NCBI GenBank assembly: GCA_005281725.1
Contig: SSBO01000012.1
Coordinates: forward strand, 1,099,911-1,163,910
DNA: 64,000 nucleotides
Direction: 5' to 3'
DNA from: Wuchereria bancrofti
Lineage: Eukaryota > Nematoda > Chromadorea > Rhabditida > Onchocercidae
Shown here: positions 51,870 to 63,130 of the stretch, one piece after another
Position numbering within the stretch: the stretch's first letter is position 1
Layout of the letters: each line of letters begins with the position of its first letter
The notes under the pieces: model-generated
Told to the model about the DNA's origin: nothing
Seen by the model: only the letters and a program-made list of their open reading frames with translations
Databases searched by the model: none
Program-made: the position numbers and the translations under genes

Positions 51870-54800
51870 CTAAGCAACTGTTGATGAATTATTGAATTTG
51901 ACAAGAGCACGAAAGAAATATATCAATTCCGCTTGAAAACGTGCTTCCATCATTATCAGTAATACATGTACCTAAAAATTTCATTGAATTTAATTTAATT
52001 TAAATTAATAATAAACAGTCGGAATGGAAAAAAAGGAACAAAAATTTAATTCAATTCACTGAATTCAATGAATTTAATTAAATTAAACAAAAATAAAAAA
52101 TTTAGAAAAGTGATGAAGCACACTATTGCTGCACCATAAAACATTTTATTAAAAGAAGAAAAAAAAACTATGTAGAAAAATAATCTTTGCCATTTCAAAT
52201 TTTATAGCTTAACAGCAGCTAATAGTAGTAGTAAAAAATTATAAATTCTTTTCTCAAAATATTATCCTAAAATTCGTAAAATTTACATATGGAAATGATA
52301 ATGATATTAGGATCAAAGATTACATTTGTCGTTTGCTTAACTTTTGGTAGTATGATAATGAATGTAAACAAATAATGCATAAATGTAATGTAAATAAGAT
52401 AATATATCATTATCAGTTTTAATTAATCAGTTTTTTTTCCGATTTAAAAATTGATTTAAAAAAAAAAAAACAAAAAAAACTGACGTCTAATTTCATAATT
52501 TCAAAAAAATACGCTTAATTAGCAAACCTTTTCAGATGATCTAAAATCGATCATAACAGATTGTCGTAATGAATCTGTCATTTTATGTGGATGACAACAT
52601 GTCATCTTGATAAATGTTTTCATTTTACGATTTAGCATTACATTTACTTCAGCATAATTATAGTCATCGTGTCGAATACCTGTAATTGTATATTGTTAAA
52701 AATTTCTTAAAATTTAAATAAAAATTATTACCCATTCATTTATTTAATTTTTCTTTTAGTTTTCATTCTACAATTCATCCATCACACATATGCTAAACGA
52801 GAAAATAATTTAAAATGTTTAATGATTATTATCAGTTCAATTTTTTGTTTTCTTTTTCGTTTTATAATATAAAATTAATGTTTTGACAATAATGGTGTAA
52901 TTGAATACTTTAAAAATGCAACTTATTGAATATAAATATATCATAGTAAATGGCATTATTAATATGTTATATATATTATTTGCAAATTGGTTAATAATTA
53001 TTAATCTAGTTATTAATCAGTTAATTAATTAATTTGTTTATTAATTCATTTATTTAGTAATTTATTAATTAACCTATTCGGTAATTTGTTTATCGAGTTA
53101 CAAATTTATTATTCATTTAATTTATTTACTCAGCATATTAAGTGCAGTACTATTATGAAATACTATGTGGTATTATAGAAAAAGAATTGCTTTAAGCCTC
53201 AGAATTTTAAGAATTAAAATTTAATAATAAAATGCTCTTTAGATTATAACTGTTCTAACTTATGTTTTTTTTTTTTAATAATTAATTAAAGAAAAATTTA
53301 ATAATATCATACCATATAACGATTGAATGTACATCCAAATTGCATTTCGATATTTACTTGTATCCACATCAGTATAAGCACCCATTCTAAAATGATAAAA
53401 TATTTTTTAATTAATTAATTTAATATTTATTTCATGGAATTTCAAATTTCTACCAGCAAAAAAGGTGACAAAAAAAAAAAGATATCTATCGAAATCGAGA
53501 ATTATACATTGTAAAAATAATGGCTATAATTATCATAACAGTAATTATCGTTAAGAATTAATTATAAAACTAATGAAAATGATAATATTAAAATAATCAA
53601 TGAAAATAATAATTACGTAGAATAAGTAAGATTTTGAATAAGTGTCATTTTTTTATCCAAAATATCAGCCATTTCATTATATAATTCATCAACACAACTA
53701 TAGCCTTGATCTTCCCATGAAAATTCCTAAAAAAAAAATTGATAATTTTGAAGAAAAAAAAAACGGATTTTTGAAATTTTTAAGTTTAATTTTTGTAAGT
53801 TCAAAAATTACGATAAAGAAGACTAACTGATAAATAAAAATCCTATGTTAAAATTAAAAATAATAAAAAACAAAAATATAACTTGCAAATGTTTAAATGC
53901 ATATATAAAAAATATGTAACTATAAAATGATTGTCGCATTAAATGGAATAAAATTAAAATTTGAAATCTCAAAAAAAAAGGTTCGAATTCAAATTTTGTA
54001 ATTTTAAAAATCATGAAAAAAAAAATGATTAACTAATAATTAATACATTTCATAAAAAAGTATTATCTGTTGAAATGACTTATGCAGGAAAATTAAATTT
54101 GCAAATATGTATATTTTAAAAAAATCTTAATATTTACTCTTTTAGCATTAAATAACTTTTATTTTTTATTTAAATTAAATATTACATTTAAAAAAATATC
54201 TTTTTTTTCATATTATAGTTTAAAAATTACTAACGTGAATTTTATGCGTTCGAGTAAAACCATCTTCTGCACATTGCGCGAAATCGACGTAACCAAAATG
54301 ATTATTAAACGTATATAATGTTGAAATATTGTTATCAAATATTATGGAATTTTCCATCGAATTATTTTTCACACAATTATTTTTCAATCTATTTTCTGCT
54401 ATCAATATTTCCTCTCTTTTAGCTAAAAAAAAATGATAATAATTAAATAATTAGCAAGTGAAATATAAATCAAAAATTAGTTAGCAATAATTACGTAAAA
54501 AAGAAAAAAACAATTTTTAATTTATAAACTTTACCAGAATTTGTAGATTTAATATCATCGTAATCGTTTTGCACTTTCAAAAAATCCATTTGCATTTTAG
54601 CCTCGCCACCTGGTTTCTTTACATCATTATTTAATTGTGATTTTTTTAATTGTTCCATATAACCCAGTAGTAATTCAATTTTACAATCATTATTATCAAT
54701 GCCATCACCGCCACCGCCACCGCCACCTTCACCGCCACTACTACTACTTCCATTCCATTTTTTTTGATCCTCTATTACTTTGAATGAACTGAAATTTAAT

Positions 54801-56408
54801 AATTTAAATAATTTAATTTAAACAATAATAAATTAATAAATGTATTAATGATTTTTCCTTTTCTTGTTGTTTTTCTTTTGTTTTTGGAAAAAATTTAATT
54901 ATTTATTATGATTAAATTGCTGTAATAAGTAATAATAATTAATGATAATAATAAATAACAATAACAATAATTAATAGTAATAACAATTAATAATAATAAT
55001 AAAGACACAGATAATAGTGATAATTAATTTTAAAATATTACATGTAATTATAAAAAGAACAAAAATATTTTACGTTCTTTAAAAAGAAAAAAAAATTAAA
55101 AAAAAAAGCCAATAATTATAATAAATTATAATTTCCTATACTAACCTTTCATTTGAATAATTGATATCATTTCCTAGAATAAATGAGCATAATACATGAG
55201 TTTGTGCTAATACAATTGATGCTTGAACTAATTCAGATAAACACCAATTTGTTGGCGAACAACATTTTATAAGCATCTTTAAAAAAAAGAAGAAAAATTA
55301 ATTTTATAAAATAAATTTGAAAATGTTCAAATTTTGAAAGCAACATTTTGTATTTTTGTTCATGCTATAATTAATTTCCATTTATCTAAAACTCTCGTAA
55401 TCCATATTTTAATTCATTTGCAATAATTATGTGTGTTATGTAGATGTATCTTAGGTATATATAAATAATTTCAAATTAATTAATGCAATAATTATAATAA
55501 CTTAATTAAATGTAATATGTATTAATTAGAATAACTACAATACTAATATAATATATATTAAATTAAAATTATTAAAAGTTTACTTACAATAATGTGAATA
55601 ATTTTAATTGTAATGGATATTAATTTAATTAAATCATTTGCAAGAATTATATGTATGTATGTATGTGTAATATATCTTAGCTATATATGTATAATTTAAA
55701 ATTAATTAAATAAACAAACATACGGTCAAATGGTCAATACTTGTTGACCATGGTTGATGAGCTAAGATTGTATTTAATGCATCAAGATTTTGAATTTTTT
55801 CCGAAGCATATGATAATCCTTTTAACCATTCAGCTTTTCCACCAGTACGTTCAAATTCACGTCTGTGTAAACCCATTAAAAAATAACATCGATGTCTACT
55901 TGCAGCCTAATTTAAAAAAAAATTTTTTTTTTTAAATTTAAAAACAAAATTTGTTGCTTCAAAATGTTTCATTTTATAGCTATTCATTTTGTTAAATTAT
56001 TTCATAAATAAAAATTAAAAAAAGTCATTTGTACAAGCAGAAAAAAAAGTAATTAAAAAATTTAAAGAAAAGAAAAGAAAAATTCAAATTTAAAATATTA
56101 ATCATTGACAATTAATTCATATGCTAATATGCTTAATTTCATTCTATAAAAATTATAAATGTATTTTAAATTTGAAAAAAAAAAAATTTTTTTCTTTTCA
56201 AATGATAATAATTTTTAATGTTACATTTTATAATTATATTTAGATTAATTAATTGTTGTAAAGGAAATTTAATTTTTTTTTTTTCTTCAAAATTACCATT
56301 AATGCGATATAATGTCGCTCACATATTGCCATTGGACCGCTACCATAAAAGAGTTGCTCAATTGTCTGATAAAAAATAGTTCGATATTTCGGATGCAAAC
56401 AAAGCCAT
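51870..56408 (-). CDS. sesn-1: Sestrin, 5' end unresolved (9 firm exons)
   Basis: Exons, in order: 56408-56297, 55906-55724, 55276-55146, 54788-54535, 54422-54235, 53726-53617, 53386-53313, 52679-52528 and 51971-51870. All phases agree, giving about 435 aa to the TAG stop. The reading matches sestrins from the LHPKY...GPM..C.RHYIALMAASRHRC segment (human SESN2 near residue 86 onward) to FRSSEKVHVLLIMMEARFQA at the C-terminus. Sestrins bind GATOR2 and relieve or impose TORC1 inhibition; SESN2 is a leucine sensor. The GATOR2-contact Asp pair is kept (GIRHDDYNYAEVN). In the N-terminal fold the catalytic Cys and His remain, but Tyr127 is Phe. In the leucine pocket, the three Thr, Arg390 and Glu451 equivalents remain, but Leu389 is Tyr and Trp444 is Met. 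A Ser/Gly tract lies in the mid linker. The first firm exon enters in phase 2, so at least one upstream exon is missing; 56937-56912 (ATG, ends GA|GTATTA) would fit in phase but is unproven. Confidence 0.92.
54701..54750 (-). repeat. In-frame GGC/GGT and AGT codon repeat in sestrin
   Basis: It encodes SSSSGGEGGGGGGGDG between the N- and C-terminal sestrin domains, where other sestrins also have a variable disordered linker. The alternating GGC-GGT codons make it the most GC-rich spot in the window. Confidence 0.85.
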
Positions 56409-56529
56409 CTGAATTAATATTAAATTTAAAAAAAAAAAACTTTAAAAAGAACAAAAAAAGAATTTTTTTTTTTGAAAAATATTTTTTAATCAATTTATAC
56501 TAAATTTGAAAAATGTTATTTTTCTATTT

Positions 56530-56870
56530 CCATACAATTCTTTTTTTTTTTCTTTTGCCTCTCTAAATAATTAAAATTAAAAATATTAGACAATTATTTT
56601 ACGGAAGAGAAAGAAGGAAAGAGAGGAGAAAGGAGAAAGAGAGAGAGAGAGAGAAAAAAAAGAATAATAATAATTACAATAATTGTTATATATTTTTTTT
56701 CAAATTTATTTCTCTTTCCCACATTTTCTTTCAGTTCAAATATACAAGTACAACAATTTCAATAATTACTTCATAAATTAGAGATTTACAAGTTTTTTTT
56801 TTCTTTTTCCATCCTAAATAATTGAAATTAAAAATATTAGATAATTGTTTTCTAGAAGAGAACAGTTCCT
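56530..56870. repeat. Diverged direct duplication, offset about 255 bp
   Basis: CTAAATAATTNAAATTAAAAATATTAGA, followed by (C/T)AATT(A/G)TTTT and GAAGAGAA, occurs at about 56564-56610 and again at about 56813-56863, each after a T-run. Confidence 0.75.
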
Positions 56871-59500
56871 CAAATTTTTAACTATTTAATTCAATTCTGA
56901 AATTATAATACTCGTTTGCACTTCCTTCTCGTTCCATTTTTTTTTTTTTTTTTGGGAATTTTTATAAATTAAATTTATTCCTATCTTGTTAGCAGTTGCA
57001 GAATATACAGATGTTGAATTTTTGTTAACTGATGTTAGCTAATACAAACTCGTTTTAATTTAATTTTGAAATAAGTAATTTGCTAAAGCTTTGCTTGAAA
57101 AATTGATACGCTAAACAAATAAACAAGCAATTTTAACTAGTTTTTGATATCATTATTTAAACAATTTATTACTATTAATGCTAATTTCAACAATTATTTA
57201 AAGAAGATTAGAAAGCAAAATTTGCTTGTTATTATTGTATAGCTAAAATATTTGAAAGTTCACATTACTTCTAAAATATAACTAAAATTAAATGATTGAT
57301 TACTTGCCTCAAAAAAAAAAAGAAAGAAAAGAAAAAAGGAAAGAATTATTAATATTATCTGACGAACATAATTTAAATTGTTTGTTTACTAGCAAAATTT
57401 TATCACATCTGTCGTATTTGAATTTAGAAGTTATTAATGCATAATTTCTAAATTTTCCATTTGTTGATTTGGAATTTAACCAATATTTTTCATAAATTAA
57501 TAATTTGTTGTTCAGTAAATATACACGGAAATAATCAATAATTAACAAATTTAATAACAATAATAATGAGAATAATTTAATAAACAATTTAATGACAATA
57601 ACAATAACTGATAACTGATGATAATGATTAATAATTAATAACAGAAAAATGAAATGAGCATAATAATTTATATTTGTTGTAATTGTCAATTTGTCATTTC
57701 ACAATTGCTTTTATGCAAATATGTGACAACAAATCACGAAGAATATTAATTGATAACAACTGTTACTGCACTTATGCAACAGTGATTCATTTGCTCGATT
57801 TTTCGAAAATCGATTTTATATTACCCTCTTAAATTTAAGATAAAAGTAGAGAGAAAACGTAAAAACTTGATTTCATACTTTACCTTTCTCCCTCTCTTTC
57901 TCCCTCTCTCTCTCTCTCTCTTAATTTAACTTATCACTGTTTAGCGATTATAAACATACCTCTTTTATATTGCAATTAACCCGATAAAATTTCAGAAGAA
58001 TTGGGCCATAATTACTGGTTCTTAACAATTAATTAATGAATTTCTTAGTTATCGGAATGAATAATTTTCAGTAACAAGAAAATTTAACAAATTCATAGCT
58101 TTCTCTATTAGAAAAAAGAGGTAAAAAAAAATTACATAGCAAAATTATGCTTGTAAAATAAGTTTTTAAAAAGATTTTACTTTCTTTTTAAGTATATTAA
58201 AAAAAAAAGAATTCCTTCAATTGCACATATAGAAGATCGTGAAATTTAAATTTTAATTGCTTAATTAAGTAATACTAAATAGGTCCAAAATAAGTAAGTA
58301 CTATAAAACGAGTTTTAAATAAGTGATAGTAAATAATAATAACAATAAATGTAAAAAATGAGTTTTTTTGAATAAGTAAAATGAATAAAAATAATAATAA
58401 AAAGTAATTGTAAATGGTAGTAAATGAATTTTGAATAAGTGATATACAAATAAATTCTAAGCATATTAGACCTGGAAAATTAATTTAATTTTTATAAAAT
58501 CAATTTAATTTCATAAACAAGTTCCAAAATGAAACTACGCAAAAATCTTTTACAATCCTTACAACTTATCAATTATGTTCCAAAATATTGCACAAAATGA
58601 AAATGACAAAAAAAAAGAAAAAAGAAATAGAATGATTCTTTTGTTTGCAAAAAAATTGTGATCATTTAAAAAAAAAAAAAAAAAGAACAATAACAATTAA
58701 TTTTGCATCGAATGAAAAAAAAAAAGTGTCAAAGCCATGAAAAGGTTAACATTTTACAGATAAGAAACAATCATTAATATTTCCTATTTATTGTTTGGCT
58801 TTTAACTTCTTCCAATGTAATAATTTTTTTCAACAATACTAACCATTTCAAATCATTATTCATCTTAAATTTTAAATTATTGTTGAAAAATTATTTTTAA
58901 AATTTAATAAAAAAAAACAAGTTGAACAATTGTTTAAAATACTAATGAATTTTGATACTATTGTGAATATTGGTACAGTCGTTTTTTTAATTTTTTTTTT
59001 TAAAAAAAAAAATGATTCAACAATTTGGTAGAAAAACAAATTCATCAATCATTGTTGACTTATAGACCGATTTTTTAATCCTATATATGAGAGAAGAAAA
59101 TAAAAAAGAAAAAGAAAAAAAGAAAACATTACTTTCACTTGAAATAAAAAAAAGTGACACTCAATCAATTTCTTTTTTTTTTTAGCAAGAAAAGAATGAA
59201 AAAAGAAAAATAGGTAAAATTTTCCTTATCATTTAGCTAGGAAAAAAAAGTGATAAACACAATCATAATATAAAAATGATAAGCGTGATAAGCGTAGTAA
59301 GAATACAAATATAAATAATTGTATAATTTTTCATTCGTTTTTCTTCCTTTTTTTTTCTTTTTTGACATTTATTTTATGAATTTTTGCTAAATTTTTAAAT
59401 CAAAAAATAATATTTTTATTATTGAAAATGATAAATTAATGAATAGTAATTAACATTTGTTGTGTTTGTAATTATTATAATAATTTGATAACAATGAGAA

Positions 59501-59715
59501 ATATCATATTAAAATATCAATTAAATTGGTAGCAAATTACATAATACTGGAATCGTATATTAATTCCAGGAAAAAAAAAACAACGGAAAGATTAATATGG
59601 AATAGAAATATCATATTAAAATATCAGTTAAATTGTACATTATATTCGAATCGTATATTAAATCCAGGAAGAAAAAAAAAACGGAAAGATTAAACGGAAA
59701 GATTAATATGAAATC
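59501..59715. repeat. Tandem duplication, unit about 107 bp
   Basis: Two copies beginning ATATCATATTAAAATATCA (about 59502 and 59608), each with GAATCGTATATTAA(T/A)TCCAGGAA, an A-run and CGGAAAGATTAATATG. In the second copy the CGGAAAGATTAA motif is doubled again. Confidence 0.9.
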
Positions 59716-62350
59716 GTTCGTTTTTTGTTTTCTTTTCCCAGCATAGTTTGAATTATGAAATTTAATATGATGGAAGGGGATGAAATAATTTCAATAAAAA
59801 AAATTTTAAATGTTCACTTTCTATTCTTTCTGCTATTTATATCTAAAATATTTAACGAATATTTGCTACTTTTTTTCCTTTACCATTCATTTTAAATACA
59901 TATTTGAATAGGTATAAAAGTAAAATGAAATGAAATTATTAACCAAAAAAAAAAAAAAGCGAAAAAAAGAAAAATCAAATAAACAAACTTATCAAATGGT
60001 AGCCAAACATCTGGTAAATAGATGAAACATGTATGTTTGCAATCATTGCTATTTTCTGAAGTCATAATTTATGCAAATAGCTGAAATTAAAACTTATATA
60101 ATCCTTTTTTTGAATCATTATTTACTTAATAATTCTTAATTTTTTGAATTTTTATTTATTTAATAATTCCTAATTTTATTTACTTATCAATTTATTTAAC
60201 CATTTTGGTTTTCATTCTTTTTCCTTTTTTCTTTTTTTTTTTTTTTTGCTCTTTGTATCCAATTGTTCAATTTGAAAATAATTTAAAAAAATAATATCAA
60301 TTAGCTATAAGAATAAGAAAATAGATCATTGATATTAATTCTAAAATGCTTTAACTAATTTTACACTTTTTTATATAAGTTAGTTACTAAACCATGACAA
60401 GTATTATAATTTCTAAAATGCAAAATTATTTTGATAGCAATTCTCGAGAAAAGATTATTTCACATTGCTGCTAAAATTATTACAAGCATTTAATTTAATC
60501 TACTTATCATTCAATCTACATTGTTAACAAATTATAGATTGGAATTTTAAAATAAACAACAAAAAAAAAATTACTTATTGATTTTGGTAAATTTACAACT
60601 GATAGCTTTTTCCTCTTCTTTAACGAGTTGTTTATGCACTCGTTAAAACTATAAGGTAATTCGTATCCAATGAATTTTGTTTATTTATTTGTTTGTTTAT
60701 TTGCTTCTTTTACCACTAATTAATGCTTCCTAAAATAATGATGAAACTTTTGAAAGTATTTTTTTTTTTTGTTCATTCGAAATTTCACAAAAGAAATTAA
60801 ACGTATAAATTAAACAATTAACATACTTTATCGATGATATAGTTAAGCAAATGAAACATTAATGAATAATAAAGTTAACAACAATAACTTATGGTAATTT
60901 CTTTTTTTTTTTCTTTTTTATTAAAAGATGAAAGAGAGAAGAAAGAAAAAATTGCTTTTACAAAAATTAACTAATTATAGATTTGATCAGTTTTTTCTTT
61001 TTTTTTCTCTCTCTCTCCTCCCTCTATCTTCCGAATTTTCTTACAGTGATATTTATCATACACCATAATGAGTATTTTCACTTATCAAAATATAAATTGT
61101 AATATATGCAAAAAAAAGGAAGGATAAAAAAAATTTTTTTTTTAATTCTGCATTTTTTCAAATCTTTTATTATCAAATATTTCAAAAGTCATAAAAGGTT
61201 ATGGATGAAATTTCATATCGAATATTTTTCGATTAATTAAAATTTGACAAATTTTAATCAATTTTTTTCATTTCTTTTAAATTCATTAATGGTACATATT
61301 TATATGAAAATAAGTAAAAATTTTTTTATGTAATAAAATGATTTTATTTTTCAATTTTTTTTTTTTTGTTGATTGAAAGAAAAAAAGAAAAGAAAAAATT
61401 AATTCGATGAGATGAAACATCATCAAAAGCAATAGAAATAGCACCAAATGATGAAAGAATAATTGATCATCAACTAATTTTTCTTTTTCTTCTTCCTTTC
61501 CTTCTTTTCTTTTTTTTTTTTCTTTTTTTTGAAAGAGAAATACATTTGAAAATACGTTTGCAAAGAATAATTACTCCTTTCTTATATGATTCCAATTTTT
61601 TTTTCAATTTATATACAACTAAAATGTATTAACAAAAATAACAATTGCAAATATTAAATAACAATCAAAAAATTAAAAAAAAAAAAAGAAAAAAGTAAGA
61701 TGAAAAGATGGATAAAAAAAATGATAATAATGAGTTGATTAAATTTTATTTTATTATCTTTTAAAATATGTTAATAAATAATGATGAAATAAAATACAAA
61801 ACAATTTAGTTATACTAATAATTTATAAGAAAAAAGAAAAAAAGAAAAGGAAAAATTTTCAAAATTTTATACATTTTTTAAATGAATGAATTTATTTCTA
61901 AGGATAAATTATTTACCTAGTATATAATTTTTAATTATTTTATCTTCATGACAAACAAAATTAGTAATAAATAAGCAAGAAATAGGTGAAAATTTTTGAA
62001 TAGAAAGAAATAAATAAATAAGTAAATAAAAAGAAAATAATTGATTTCAAATTTATTTGTGAATTCAAAACTAACAATCATTTGAGCAAAAGCACATGAC
62101 GCTTTTCCCCGTATTACTACTATTTATTTCCATTCTATATGACCAATTCATTCTCCCTCTCTCTCTCTCTCTACCCCTCTCCCTCTTTCTCTTTCTCTCT
62201 TCCTCTCCATCTCTCTTCCTTTCTCTAATCGTTTATCCTGTCAAAATTTAGCAATCAAAATTTTATCACTTTTTCTCTACTCCATTTTTTCTTCACCTCA
62301 TTTCCTATTCCTAAATGAAAAGAATGAAATTAAATAGGTGACAAACAGCA

Positions 62351-62441
62351 TGAAAGAGAGAGAGAGAGAGACAGAGAGAGAAAATTTGTATGTATATGTA
62401 TGGATGTGTATGTGTATGTATCTGTGTGTATGTGTATGTAT
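62351..62441. repeat. (GA)n followed by (GTAT)n microsatellite
   Basis: GA dinucleotides (62353-62380) run into GTATGTATATGTATG and mixed TGTGTATG units. Open frames across it are repeat artefacts. Confidence 0.9.
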
Positions 62442-62647
62442 CTAAGGGAAGAAATGATTTTTGATGCCTTAGATTCTTTTTGTAGTAGCGAAAAATAAAT
62501 TTCGAAATTCGGAAAATTTTTTGCAGCAAACTGGTGCAATGGATTGATATATTGATTTATAATGATGATAGTGATAAATGATCAAAAAAAGAATGGAATT
62601 GTTAGAAGTGTAAAAGTATTTTTTGGATATTATTTTGTTAGAACTTA

Positions 62648-62765
62648 ATATTACTATTATTATTATTATTATTTATTATTATCATTATTAATTGTTATAT
62701 TTATTCATTGTTATTATTATTATCATCATTATTTATCAGTTATTAATTGTTAATTATTAATTATA
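62648..62765. repeat. (ATT)n tract
   Basis: ATT/ATC/GTT trinucleotides and related TTAATTG units for about 115 bases. Confidence 0.85.
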
Positions 62766-62839
62766 TCGAAGTAACAAATTCTTTTTTTGCGTGCATGTAT
62801 TGAATTGAAGAAAAATTTATGGTAGACACACAGGCGTAG

Positions 62840-63130
62840 AAAGATGTACGATACAGCCACGTGTATTAGGAAAGGTGTACGGTACATCCACGTATATTGA
62901 GAAAGATTACGGTACATCCACATGTATTAGGAAAGATGTACGGTACACCCACGTGTGCTGGAAAAAGTGTACGGTACACTCGAGTGTATTAGGAAGGCAT
63001 GTAGTACATTCGTGTACTGGGAAGGTGTACTGTACACACGTGTATTGAGGAGAGTGTACTGTGCACACACGTGTACTGGGAAAGGTATACAGTACATACA
63101 CGTGCGGTTTACGGTATACGCATGTATTGA
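62840..63130. repeat. Minisatellite, nine to ten copies of a 27-32-bp unit
   Basis: The unit approximates GGTGTACGGTACATCCACG followed by TGTATTAGGAAA. Successive cores read GTACGATACAGCCACGTG, TACGGTACATCCACGTAT, TACGGTACATCCACATGT, TACGGTACACCCACGTGT, TACGGTACACTCGAGTGT, TAGTACATTCGTGT, TACTGTACACACGTGT and TACTGTGCACACACGTGT. GTAC and CACGTG are palindromic. The array is far more GC-rich than its surroundings. Confidence 0.92.

Noticed and set aside
53979..53992. GGTTCGAATTC, a tRNA B-box-like string
   Set aside because: There is no A box or acceptor stem at the right distance on either strand.
57959..58020. Possible - strand exon reading NYGPILLKFYRVNCNIKE followed by GTATGT
   Set aside because: It ends in phase 0, whereas the first firm sestrin exon needs phase 2, and it does not resemble sestrin N-termini.
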